Below are positions 1-11,157 of a stretch of 64,000 bases of DNA, piece by piece. Source of the DNA: Sistotremastrum niveocremeum HHB9708 (Eukaryota > Basidiomycota > Agaricomycetes > Sistotremastrales > Sistotremastraceae); contig KV419421.1 of NCBI GenBank assembly GCA_001630475.1, positions 381,432 to 445,431 on the forward strand, in the 5' to 3' direction. The number at the start of each line of letters is the position of its first letter. Within the stretch, counting starts at the first letter, position 1. The position numbers and the translations under genes are program-made. The notes beneath the pieces are model-generated. The model was not told where the DNA came from and did not search any database. It worked only from the letters and a program-made list of their open reading frames with translations.

Positions 1-650
1 ATGCAAAATGTTCTTGAACGTCACGATCACGTTCCGATATACTGGTAATGAGTCATATGTAGAGTCTCCACAGTCTCCACGACGTTGCTATGAGGAGCGG
101 CTTGGACTCATGCAGTGAACTCAGCTTCGGTTTCTCCATGAGGATTGCCTGGTCCGTCCCCGAATTTGAAATGGTCTCCCAATTCTGTGCTTCTGTATCC
201 CGTGGGACTCTATTGTCGCTTGAAGACGACTGGCAACACCGTGATTCCGCAAGTCATACTAGACGGCTGTTGTTGAACTCGAAGCTGGTGGACATTGAAT
301 AGGTTGCTTTCCATGCTGCGGATGGCTCCCTTGTGTGCGCTGCTCTCGGCATGCTGAAATTTAACCCTTTCGTCAACATATGCATGCCGCCCCACCATTC
401 GTTCCGCCTGAGTCGGGAGAAGCACTATTCTTGGAACAATGAACATGACGACGACAACCTGCGTCTGAATGCCTCGTTCCACTTTGTCTTGTATGATATA
501 TATCACGCGCATTGTCTCGTGTTCTTCAGTATAAGAGCAGGCTCGACTTCGCCACAGCATTCTCACTCTCAACTTATAACCCTCTTCCTCTTCGCAACTC
601 TCTTGGACTTCATACCCCTAAGCCTCAGTAACTAAGATCTTTCTAATACT
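1..650. other. Intergenic region upstream of the aspartic protease gene
   Basis: No protein family can be recognised here; the short open frames lack codon structure and overlap each other on both strands. The right half is the promoter side of the protease gene at 651. A TATA-like TATAAG lies at 530-535 and is followed by CT-rich sequence, as is common around fungal transcription starts. Confidence 0.5.
530..535 (+). promoter_or_regulatory. TATA-like box of the protease gene
   Basis: TATAAG about 115 bp before the protease ATG, followed by a pyrimidine-rich stretch that could hold the transcription start. This rests only on motif and spacing. Confidence 0.3.
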
Positions 651-2030
651 ATGCACGCTTTCTTCATTTCACTCCTCACGTTTACTCTTCTCGCCACTGC
701 TGCGCCGTCGCCCAGACGTGCCGTACAGACCATTGCGCTGACGAAAAGGTCCAACTTTCTGAGCAATGGTTTCGTTAATATCACCGCTCTTCGAGGCCAC
801 ATTGCCTACATTGAAGGGTCAGTAATCACTGAAACGTACTCCCTCCAATCTGACTCACATGAACAGAAAATATGCCAACAATTTGGCTGCCTTTGAACGC
901 AACACCGGTTCCAGTCATCCTTCCGCCATTGGTCCCTCAAATACAAAACGTCAGACTGGAGGTGATTCCCTGACGGACGACAATGGGCAGCTTTGGTTTG
1001 GTCAAATTTCAGTTGGGACGCCTCCTGTCACCTACACGGTCGATTTCGACACCGGCTCCTCCGACCTTTTCCTCCCTTCCGTCGATTGCGATAACACATG
1101 TGCTGGTCACACCCCATACGATCCTTCCAAGAGCTCTACATCGTCCGACGTAGGCAATCCTTTCTCCCTGGCTTTCGGAGATGGCTCGACAGTCAGCGGG
1201 GAAGAGTTTACGGACACCGTCACTATTTCCGGCCTCACCGCTCAAAACCAAATTCTTGGTAGTTCCACCACTTATTCCACCGGATTCGAGAGCTCTCAGT
1301 TTGTCCCCGATGGCCTCATGGGCCTTGCGTTCCCTGAAATCGCTCAGATGGGCACCCCTTTCTTCAACACACTTATCCAGCAGGGATCCGTTTCTGCTGG
1401 AGAATTTGGAATGAAGCTCACAGAACAAGGCGCGGAGCTGTTCCTTGGTGGTGTCGATGATAAGCTCGTCGGCGGCGACTTCACGACCGTGCCGGTCACC
1501 CAGCCTGGTTTCTGGCAAGTCGAAATGGATTCTGCCAACGTGAATGGACAAGCCGTTGTTCGAGGCATCTCTGCAATCGTCGACTCAGGCACTACACTAA
1601 TTGTTGGTGATTCTAAGCGTGTCTCCGAATTCTATAACGCCATCGAGGGAGCGAAGGATGCTAGTGCCACTTTTGGACCAGGTTTCTTCAGCTGTGAGCT
1701 CTATTTGACGAATTCTATGTTACATCTTGCTAAGAAAATTCAAGTCCCCTGTAGTTCTTCGCCTTCTGTATCCTTGACCTTTGGCGGAACGGCATTCGAC
1801 TTTAGTCATACTTTCAGTCTCGGACCTGCCCAGCAAGGTTCCAACGATTGCATCGGAGGAGTCATCGCTAGCGATACTGGCAGTAAGTCTTTGCATTTTG
1901 CTTCTATGCCCTTCTCACCATTATCATCCTTTCAGTTGATGGCTGGATCACGGGAGATGTGTTCATGAGCAATGTCTACACTGCATTCAGCTTTGATAAA
2001 ACGTCTGTTTCCTTCGCTCCTTTAGCGTAA
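651..2030 (+). CDS. Secreted pepsin-like aspartic protease (family A1)
   Basis: Exons 651-817, 867-1693, 1745-1882 and 1936-2030 give about 408 aa. The N-terminus is a hydrophobic signal peptide (MHAFFISLLTFTLLATAA), then a propeptide of about 65 residues with dibasic KR sites, one just before the mature domain (TKRQTGG). Both catalytic motifs are present: FDTGSSDLF (Asp near residue 117) and VDSGTTLIV (Asp near residue 295). The flap region, the GFFSFPC segment (formed only after removing intron 1694-1744) and the C-terminal WITGDVFMSNVY are all typical of A1 enzymes. It should be an extracellular or vacuolar acid endopeptidase. No GPI-type tail is visible, so it is more likely soluble than a yapsin. 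Family is certain; substrate and exact location are inferred. Confidence 0.93.
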
Positions 2031-2253
2031 ATTATTCCATAATTATGTAGTACTAACTTATCAGGGATTCGACTGTGCCGAAATCACCTTGCCCCAGACC
2101 TGTATCATGTTGTAATTATTCGTCGATTATGTATAATATTGCTCTGACCGCATCGGGATTCGAAAAGTGTCCAAGCTTGCGCGCTTGCGTTGCAGTAGAA
2201 GCCTTTGGTAAACAAGTACAAAGCGCTTGCATTTCGTCTCCTCGCTGAGGCGG

Positions 2254-3468
2254 ATGCTTCGGTCTAGGTCGATCCCCACGTCATTCCGTCATAAACAATG
2301 CAGTCGGGCATCAGCCCTCCGGCGTTCTTTATCGACGTCCTCCGAGAAGTCAGAAGAAACGAGGCCGTCTAGCTCTAGCTCTCCTCGAAATCAAATCCCC
2401 GACTCGCCACGTCCACTTGCTGGCATCGACCGGCTCCAGCAACGTTGGGCTTCTCTATATGAAACTGGACAACATTCTCTCCGAGTGCGATTTAATGGTC
2501 TTGCAACCAGCGCAGCCACAAATTTTGCTTTGCTCGGGGGAAAATTAAACAGTGTCACGGGCTACGAGGAGATCGAAGCGCTCAAGGCCAGAGTTGCAGA
2601 AAATGGTACGCCAGCAATCTCGTATACAACTTTTTGATGGTCTCATCACTTTGAATAAGCATAGAAAAAAATATCGAAGCTACTCGTCAGCAAGCGAGAG
2701 ATGCTAAAGCTGCTTATGAGCTGGCTGTTGCTCGCCGGTCGGATTCTCAGAAAGAGGTCAACGACTTACTACAACGGAAATCGACGTGGCAGGATGGAGA
2801 CGTTAGCCGCTTCACGAATCTTGTTCGTGAGGATCATCTACGCGAGCAGGAGGAAGTGAGAGCGAAGGCAATGGTTGCCGCCAGCGAGGAAGCTGTGGAA
2901 CAAGCTTTTACACAGTTGATGGGCTCTATTTTGAATAGGTATGCACCTCCTGAGATATTTAGTCCAGTCCCACTGACTCCGGTCCAGATATCACGAAGAG
3001 CAGATATGGAGCGATAAAATTCGCTCGGCATCAACGTATGGCTCGTTGGCCGCACTGGTGATGAATCTGCTCGTATTCATTCTGGCTATTATTGTCGTGG
3101 AACCTTGGAAACGACGGCGACTCGCCGAGACTTTTGAAAAGAGGATAGCCGCGATGTCAGAGGAAACGCGTGAGCTTGTCGCGAGTGGGATGGCTGATCT
3201 GGCACGACACCTGGAGACTCGAGACGTTGTTCTCGGCCATCTTGCTGAGAAGGCGGACTTGATTATAGAGCGAGAGAAGAATGGTATCGTCCGAGTTGAG
3301 GGAACAACTCTTGTTCAGATACCGGAGGCACCCCAGCCTCGCGTGTCTCCAGGATGGAAGAATGTTTGGCGAGAAAATGCAGAATATCAGGCTCTGGCAC
3401 TCGGGATCGGTGGTGCAGCCATTGGTGCCCTTGCGACTGTAGCCTTACAATTTATGGTCCCTAGATGA
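2254..3468 (+). CDS. SHE9: Mitochondrial inner-membrane protein She9/Mdm33
   Basis: Exons 2254-2605, 2665-2938 and 2988-3468 give about 368 aa. The first ATG in frame opens a basic, Ser/Arg-rich mitochondrial presequence (MLRSRSIPTSFRHK). A long charged coiled coil follows (roughly residues 100-235), then the family signature RYHEEQIWSDKIRSASTYG running directly into a hydrophobic segment (NLLVFILAIIVVEPW), a second helical stretch, and a C-terminal membrane segment ending FMVPR. In yeast, She9/Mdm33 controls inner-membrane fission and cristae shape. It lies head-to-tail with the protease before it and DDB1 after it, with only 118 bp to the DDB1 start. Recognition rests on the signature plus the two-TM/coiled-coil layout. 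Confidence 0.88.
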
Positions 3469-3586
3469 ATAGCACATTTAAAATAATTCGCCGGCTTTCA
3501 CGTTACTTTCCGGTCCGAGAACAAGCGCTCAAGATCGCCGCGGCTTGGTCACCGACACTCAGCGAAGTCGTCATTCACAGGCTTTC

Positions 3587-6500
3587 ATGAGAGTCGTCTC
3601 GACATTCCATCAGCCATCCTCAGTTGTCACTTCGTTAGTATGCCGATTATCGGCGCACGAGCCTGAACATCTCGTCATCGTCAAACCTAACAAACTCGAT
3701 ATTCACACGTTAACGGCGGATGGTCTTGTCTTTCGATGCTCTCTGGAAGTATGGGGATGCATCGTGGACGTTAAAGCTGTGAATAGCCTTGTGAGTTGAG
3801 ATATACATTAGCAAAGCACACTCCATTACGTCAAATTGCAGAAGGATTCATTGTCCAGTCTGGTCCTGATTACAGACCACCCTGAACCAAGAATTCTGTT
3901 GATAGACTATGTGTTATCAACTCCAGACTCCCAACCATCACTTGAAGTTGTGCATAATGAATCATTAGTATCCCGTGGATTCCGTCCTGCAGAGTTCTTC
4001 CACGGCTTGGCGGTTTCTGAGGACGGGAGTCGCATTGTCGCGTCTCCTTACATTGGGAAAATGACACTCGTATGCCTTGGAAAGACTGCCGGAGACAGGA
4101 TAGAGACCTCATTTGAATTCAAGTAAGCTGCAGTGGTGTATTGACCTCACAGACTGACATTTTCGTCAAAGTGTTCGCGAGCTGAACATTCTATCACTGG
4201 CTTTCCTTCCTGACTCAACACCGGGTGCTGAAACTCTTGCGATCCTTCACATTGATTTCCGAAACAATGTCAGACTTTATGCTCGTGACGTATCTGCAGA
4301 CTTTAGCGACATTTCTATGACTCTGTCAGACCGACTTCCGGAAGCAGTCGTACCAGAATCATACGCAGACCGAATTATTCCAATTCCTGCATCTGACGAT
4401 CGATCAGGTGGTTTGCTCGTCTCGGGGGGACAAAGTATCATATTCTATCCTGTTTCTCCGCCGAGCAGTGGCAAGCGAAAGGACAAGAGCGTAGTTAGGC
4501 CTTCATCGTCGGTGAACTGGCCGTACTCGAGTATCACCGCGTGAGTACGTTTACTTTGAAGAGACAATCAATAATGATAAATTCTGCTCCTACAGGCATC
4601 ATGTGCTCGACGCTGAAGGATCGAGAATCTTGTTTGGCGACAAGTATGGCCGCTTAGCTATCGTCTGCATTAAATCCTCGCCTCTAACGTTCTCGGTCGA
4701 TTTACTTGGAGAGGTAGTCATGATCATGGCCGTTCATACCCCGAAGCTAATCGATGATCCCAGACATCGCCTGCTAAGTCGATAACGTATATCAACGCGG
4801 GTATCTTCTTTGTCGGCTCGGAACAAGGCGATTCTCAGGTCTTACGGTTTACCGAGGAGAAAAATGGTTCTCACTTCGAGGTCCTTTCGACATTTGATAA
4901 CATAGCCTGGGTCAACGATGCCTGTCTGGTTGAAAGAGACGGGACAAAAGAGGTAAGCGTCACATGAGCGAAGATGTGTCAAATTGGTAACTTTTGTAGA
5001 TTGTCACTGCGTCAGGTGGTGGAAACACGGGATCGTTACGAGTGATACGGAATGGCGCGGATTTTGAACACCTCTCTCACATTGATGAGCTTTCTAACAT
5101 CACCACTTTGATCCCTTTCCGATCGAGGTATAAATCAACGTATGTAGACGCTCTAGTCTCTTATGACTGAGCACTGGATGCTAAGGAAACATCATACAGC
5201 GTCGATTCATTCCTTCTGGTTTCAACGCCCATCGACTCTCGCATACTGTCGTTCGAACACGTTGAATACGTCGAACAAATCGAAACATTCCCCGGGTTTC
5301 AGCGCGATAGTCCAACATTGGCAGCAGGCAACATCACTCCTTTCAGTCGGGCCTACAAAAACGCTGCAGGAATTACTGAGCCTGCAGAATCCACGCTTGT
5401 CGTACAAGTCACGAAGAAGGAGGTCACTTTGGTAGATTTGATCGATGGATCGCGTGTCTCGTATTGGACCCCACCAAGTCCTATCCTAGTGGCTAGTGTC
5501 AATGCCACTCAAATATGTGTTGGCCTCAAAGGCGGAACTCTCATCCGTCTTGACTTGGATACAAATGAGCAGCTCCGGCTGGCAAGGTATGTAACCGTTT
5601 TTGCTGGCGATATATACTTCGTCTGAGCGTTCACAAGCACCACACGGTTTGGGACATTCAGCGAACCCCGTGAAATTTCCGCCATTTCATGTACCCCTCT
5701 GAAAAGTGGTCATTTGATTTCAAAGGCCGTTGTGGTCGGTTTCTGGGACTCAAATGAAGTCATAGTATGCAAGATCACTGATTTTACCCAAATCGGCGAA
5801 ACGATACGTCTATCACACGTCCCACGATCACTATTGATCACTGCATTTGGCAAACATGATAAGCCTCATATCATGATTGGTCTCGGAGATGGATCTTTGG
5901 TCCTTTGTGCGACAGATACACAGTTGATGCCCCAGGAACGACGCGCAATTTCGCTAGGAAGTACACCAATTTCTTTAGCAATTTGTACATCTGGTGATAC
6001 TGTGGGCGTCTTCGCATATGGATATCGAGCTGCCATTCTGTTCTGGGAGAGCGGTCATGTTCGGTGGTCACCCTTGGCATTGAAGGTCAGTTTTCCGGAA
6101 AAAAACCTACTCACTATCGGGCTGAAGGTTATGTCCAGGGAATTGCTGCCGCTTGTCCTTTCGATGCTGAATCCTACGAACGGTCGATTGCTTTTGCATC
6201 ATCGAACAATTTGTCTATTGGGAGAGTTAAAGGTGTCTCGAAGCTACATATTCGTTCGGTATGCGCTCTTCCGTATTTTCCTATGACAGTATAGTATACC
6301 ATGTCTGTGCAGGTTCCTCTGGGTCTCGATATCCCCGTCCAAGTGGCACATCATGCGGACCTCAAAGCCTTTGGTGTGGGCATATTGAGATCGCAGCCTA
6401 ACCGGCCGGGAGAAGAGGTGCGGATGATAAGTTCCTTCGCTTTGTTCGACGACGTGAACTTCGAACGTAAGATCTTCTTCCATCAGCCCCCTTTTGCGCT

Positions 6501-7768
6501 GAATTTCTTCACAGGCATAAACAGATTCAAGTGCCTTCCATCTGAAGAGATCTACTCGGTTACCAAGCTTGATCTCATATGTGATGGCGTACACGAATCA
6601 TTCTTTGGCGTTGGTACGGTGTTCATGCAAGAGAATGAAGTGGAGCCGTCCAAAGGACGCCTGTTGCTGTTCCAAGGCACTGTGAACTCCGAAAAGGCTT
6701 CGAATCCAAGCGACCGACCGAAGTCCTGGCTTCTCTCCTCGATCGAGCTTCCAGGTTGTATATACTCGATAACATCGTGCAAGGGATTTATCGTCGCAGC
6801 CGTCAACTCCGCCGTTAGTCATGCCCCATGACTTGTATACATATCTGATGATTTCGTAGGTATGTATCCTGGAGCTGAAGCGCAAGGAAACTGGGTTTGG
6901 CCCTTCGGATTGGAGTCTCTCCATCATCGCAAAACATAATCACAACTACATCATCAGCAAGGTCACTGCTAAAGATGATATCATTGCGATAGGCGATACC
7001 ATCTCCTCGATATCAATGTTCCGATTTGCCGACCGGGAGCTGAAGATGTTGGCTAAGAATTATAATCCTCTCTGGCCGCTGAGCATCCAGCTGTTGGACA
7101 AGACTTCTGTCATTGGAGCGAACGTAGGATTTTGGTCCTGAAGATTCACTGTCACTGATCTGTGAACCCAGAGCGACTGTAATTTGTGGACTTTTGCATT
7201 GCAAGGCTCTAGTGGTCAACAATCCTTGGACTCCAATGGATGGTATCACATTGGTGAAATCGTCAACAAATTCATCGCAGGTTGGCTTTTCCTTTACTTT
7301 GCTAACCAATACTCAAAAGGTTCGATAGGAACATTATCATCGATACCGGATGATAATCCCTCGCATCCCGTCCCCGAACAACTTTTCTTCTCCTCCATCG
7401 GCCGAATAGGAGTGATTTCGAGTCTTGATAATGAGACATCACTTGCTATGACTAAATTGCAGAATAACATGGCTGCAGTCATCAAAGGTGCAGACGGAAC
7501 CGACCATACCGAGTACGTCTCCCACACTCTTAATGGACTTATCGCTGATGAGTTCGTCAGATGGAGAAGACCGACTAGCATTCGCGGCCCGTCGGACTCA
7601 CAACCCCAAGCTGTAGGATTTCTGGATGGAGATTTTATCGAGCAGTACACCAGTCTTGCACCTGATGTACTGCGGGACGTACAGCAGGGCCAGAATGAAG
7701 CGGAGAGGCTTGATCTCTCGCATTCGAAGACCGTAGAGATCATCGAACAGCTTCAATCGTTGCATTAG
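3587..7768 (+). CDS. DDB1: DNA damage-binding protein 1 (DDB1), CUL4 adaptor
   Basis: Thirteen exons (3587-3790, 3842-4122, 4172-4540, 4596-4713, 4764-4952, 5000-5139, 5200-5586, 5662-6085, 6139-6258, 6313-6813, 6860-7123, 7172-7280, 7320-7768) close to about 1184 aa, slightly longer than animal DDB1. Matching landmarks run the whole length: LAILHIDFRNNVRLYARDV, GSRILFGDKYGRLAIV, INAGIFFVGSEQGDSQVL, the KLHIRSVPLG segment, and the C-terminal helical domain with QNNMAAVIKG and VGFLDGDFIEQY. The family folds into three beta-propellers that link substrate receptors (DCAFs) to the CUL4 ubiquitin ligase in DNA repair and replication control. Length and C-terminus separate it from the paralogous splicing factor Rse1 and CPSF-A. 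The last intron (7281-7319) is only 39 nt and keeps the frame, so retained-intron models are possible. Confidence 0.93.
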
Positions 7769-7874
7769 ATATTCTCACGTGTATGCACTTTGTACTGATA
7801 GAATGGAATGTACAACAATGACTCAAATGAATCAGCAGAAAAGAATTGCAATTGAACGTGATTAAAATACATCG

Positions 7875-8977
7875 CTATGTAGTATCCATAGCCTCAGGCT
7901 GAGATGCGGGATCAACCGCAGTGATAGGTTTGGCAGGTAAAGTAGATGAAGAAACCGATTCGAAAGGCGTGATACTCTCCTCCGCGACAAGACGTCGTAT
8001 ACGTTCCGAGTTCACATGGAAATCTGTCGTTCCGCGCTCGAAAGTATATTTACGTTCTTTCCTTCCTCTGTACAAATCATCAGCTCAGAGGAGATGGGAG
8101 GAGGAAGATGAGGACGAACCGTTCGTTAGGAAGCTCGAATCCGCGGATCATGTCTGTTTTGTCTTTGGTGATGACGCATACATCGACGTTTGACCCTGAT
8201 CCCAGATCATTGAAAATACCCGCTGAGATGGCCGCCGCGACCAATTTCGTGGCTTCATCTCTCTATAAATCAATTAATAAGTACTTGCGTCTGATATCAC
8301 GCAGGGGTGACGCGTACCTCCAAATTCGGTCTCCATTGACTTTCGAAAACAGCCATAGCAGCCAAACTTCCCGAACCCATAGTAACATACGGTAACTTAT
8401 CCGTCGATCCATGGGGCGCGACAGTGAAGAGATGAGCCCCAGTAGAGTCGACTCCACCGAGAACGAGAGCAGCACCGACGTGCCCTTGATAGCGGAATAA
8501 ATACTGCTTGAGCATTGTCATGGCTGTCACGACGCGCGGCTTGCGGCCTGTGGAGAGGGCGTGGAGTTCGATGCTGGAGGAAATCATGGCGGTTGTGAAC
8601 TCTGTGTCGGCAGCTGTCCCTGCTCCGCAACATCTTATGGATTCTGAGATGAAATGGATCTATGCGGACGCGTATATCAGTCCGACTTCAGTGCGAAGAT
8701 GAAGGGAGCTGGGTAGACCTTTTCGCAGTTCTTGTCTGCAACGATGGGCCCTTCTGTTGCTCTCGTATCTGCTCCGAGGACGATCCCATCTTTAAACAGA
8801 CACCCTACGATCGTTGTACCCGTGCTCGTAGCCTTGGGCAGCTTCACGCCTCTCGAACCCAGGAATTCATTCCTATTGACCTCGTCAAATAATGCTCAAA
8901 ATTCGACGAGACGAACCGCACCGAACATGATTGGAAAAGTCGAATCCTGATCCTTTGTACACGCTTGCGGTGGCCAT
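7875..8977 (-). CDS. PUP1: 20S proteasome beta2 subunit (Pup1/PSMB7)
   Basis: Minus-strand exons 8922-8977, 8719-8872, 8318-8659, 8120-8262 and 7875-8067 close to 295 aa. The protein starts [19 protein letters not shown], has the processing site STG|TTIVG that exposes the catalytic Thr, and carries [45 protein letters not shown] and [19 protein letters not shown], all diagnostic of beta2 (trypsin-like site). The C-terminal arm ([14 protein letters not shown] and the following tail) matches the long beta2 tail that wraps around beta3. It is convergent with DDB1 (106 bp between stops), so two ubiquitin-proteasome genes lie end to end; this may be coincidence. Confidence 0.95.
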
Positions 8978-9725
8978 TTCTTCTTAGGCTTAGGGAGAGT
9001 ACGCGTCGTTGTAAATAGGAACAAACACGGCTTTGGTTTTCTATTTCAAGCTCCGAGAGTGCTTTCTTTTCTCATCCGCTTTCTGTTTCGTCTTGCGCTC
9101 TCCTCCTCTTTCTCTTTCTTCAAAGGTTGGTGTCTCTTCTATTCTTCTTACCTTCACTTTTGTTTCTTGATGATATCATTGCTGTGCACCAGTCGGAAAC
9201 TCACGACGACAACTTACCCTGGCTCCATTTATACGCTTTGCGAGTCCTGACATTTATTTTCACCTCGTCCTTATGCTCTTCGTGTGCTGACTTCCATCCT
9301 TCAGACTCTTCTCCATGACTTGAGCTCATCTCTATCTCAAATGGTGAGCCTCGTTCCTTTACGATTCTCTCTGGTTCCGTTCGAGATGAACACCAATCAC
9401 ATATCAAGCTCAACAGCCTTATGGTCGAATAGACCATCTGATGAGTAACTTCTGCAATTCTGAAATCTTCCTTCGTCTTCGTCACTCGTCTTCGTCACTT
9501 TTCTAACTCTCCTCCCTCAGGTTGTCGCTGCGTCGTCTCCATGAAGTTTTCGCTGTTTCCCTCTGCTATGCCATACTATTTCTGTACTTATATATATCGT
9601 TTCGAATATTACTGCTATTGCTCGATCACTTCTCAGCTACGGTTTTCTACATCCGTGAGGACAGAACGCGCTGTGTTTGCCGCGCCTCAGTCACGCTTCA
9701 GCGCTTCAGCTTCAACAGTCGCGAC
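8978..9725. other. Divergent intergenic region, proteasome beta2 / Dpb3-like gene
   Basis: About 750 bp between two divergent starts. It contains long CT-rich tracts (roughly 9050-9130 and 9290-9530) typical of fungal promoters and 5' leaders. Open frames here are low-complexity and not gene-like. A non-coding 5' exon of the plus-strand gene could lie here. Confidence 0.45.
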
Positions 9726-10652
9726 ATGGATATCTCACAACTGACGAACCCTGTACTCGACTCTCAACAAGAGAACCTCCCGCTCGAAGAACCCAACGAT
9801 GTCGATGAGCAATCCAACACACAAGAAGATAATGCGCTTGCTGAAGCTGAAGCAGAGGCAGACTCTGCCTCGGCAGATGGCCAAAAGTCCATGGATGGCA
9901 GAGTGAGGAATCGTGTGGCCCCTCCTGTCGACAGAATGCCTGGCAAATCGCTCTTCCCGATGGCTCGCGTTCAGCGAATACTCAAAGCTGATGAAGTGCG
10001 TGTTTTACTCGTGATCGTCGCGTCATGGGTCGTGAAACGCGTGTGGCAGGAGTTACCGAGCTGTGCGAGAGAGGCCGTGGTGTTGATATCGATCGCGACT
10101 GTGCGTATATTCGTACGCGTTCTCGGGCGATGAGCTAACTTGGCCTAGGAGGAGTTTATCAAGCGACTTGCGTTGGCTGGGCATCTGCAAGCAAAACGAG
10201 AACAGCGTCTGACAGTTGCTCCCAAAGACTTTCGTTCGTCGCCCACCTCATTCCTCCCTTCTCTTCCTGACCGCCATGCTCAGACGTCGCATCAAAGCGC
10301 CAAGACGAGTTTCTGTTCCTCGATGGTCGACATTCTATCCTCCCCCGACATCCCGCACGACTAACTTCATCCTTCCAGAAATCCTGACCGTAACAACAAA
10401 ACCCCCGCGTAAATACACCAAATCCGCACCCAAAAAATCCGCCCCTGCAGGTCCCAATTCAAATAACCCCGGATACTCAATACAGGCCGCCTTTCAAGTT
10501 GAGGATTCGAGCAAACGCTCTTTTATCGTGCTGATTTATCCGCGCAGGCATCAACGTCGACGTCACAAAGCATGCCGCCGATGAGAGCCCTGGCACCCAT
10601 GCCACCCCCGAGCGTGGAAGTGGGTGGTGGAGATGCGATGGATGTATCATAG
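9726..10652 (+). CDS. Histone-fold protein of the Dpb3/POLE4/CHRAC type
   Basis: Exons 9726-9995, 10050-10100, 10149-10233, 10284-10325, 10379-10497 and 10548-10652 close to 223 aa. An acidic, Ala/Glu-rich N-terminal tail (about 60 residues) leads into an H2A-like histone fold: SLFPMARVQRILKADEELP, then AREAVVLISIATEEFIKRLA, then KREQRLTVAPKDF and RQDEFLFLDEIL. The ARV.RILKADE start and the FLFLDEIL end resemble POLE4/Dpb3 and CHRAC1, which pair with a Dpb4-type partner in DNA polymerase epsilon or an ISWI remodeller. The sequence alone does not decide between these two complexes. The tail after the fold is Pro/Met-rich and poorly conserved in type. No symbol is given because paralogues are hard to separate. 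Confidence 0.8.
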
Positions 10653-11157
10653 TATTCTTCGGGTTTGGATCCTGAGTGAGTGCTTATCGTAATGCCGTTT
10701 AATTCTTGACTGAATCGCCCCAGGATCTCGGCTTAGATTATTTTCTCTCGTCACTGTATTTGTATTTCATTCACATCTCACCTAACGCCATACTACATTC
10801 TGTCCCTATATGCTCACTCTTCCGAATGTGAAGCTTAAGGACAGAAGCTTTTGTGATCGACGCTCTCAAGATGACCCTCCAAAGCCCAAGCGCAAGCCAA
10901 ACAAGTCAACTGATCATCTATATTGAGCTGGGATAGAAAAGGCCTCTAGCATTCCCATGATAACGACACAAGACAGTCGATTATGTACTTGTATGAAGGA
11001 ATGTGATGATGATGGTAACCAAAGCCGAAGGCAACAAGCCTCAAGCCAAGAATAAAACAATACAGAAAAGAAAGCATAAGGTATCCATACCGAACCCATG
11101 CAATATGCACTATGCCCAAAGATCAAAATCCGCAAAGAGATGCTGACGCCATCTAAA
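10653..11157. other. Convergent intergenic region (3' ends of Dpb3-like and P450 reductase genes)
   Basis: About 500 bp between two converging stop codons. T-rich and AT-rich stretches (about 10735-10800) could serve as cleavage/polyadenylation regions for the upstream gene. No coding signal was recognised. Confidence 0.4.

Noticed and set aside
1009-1551. 180-codon open frame on the minus strand
   Set aside because: Entirely antisense to the catalytic part of the aspartic protease; composition is the mirror of conserved coding sequence and no family pattern is visible.
7294-7743. 149-codon minus-strand frame
   Set aside because: Antisense shadow of the conserved C-terminal exon of DDB1.
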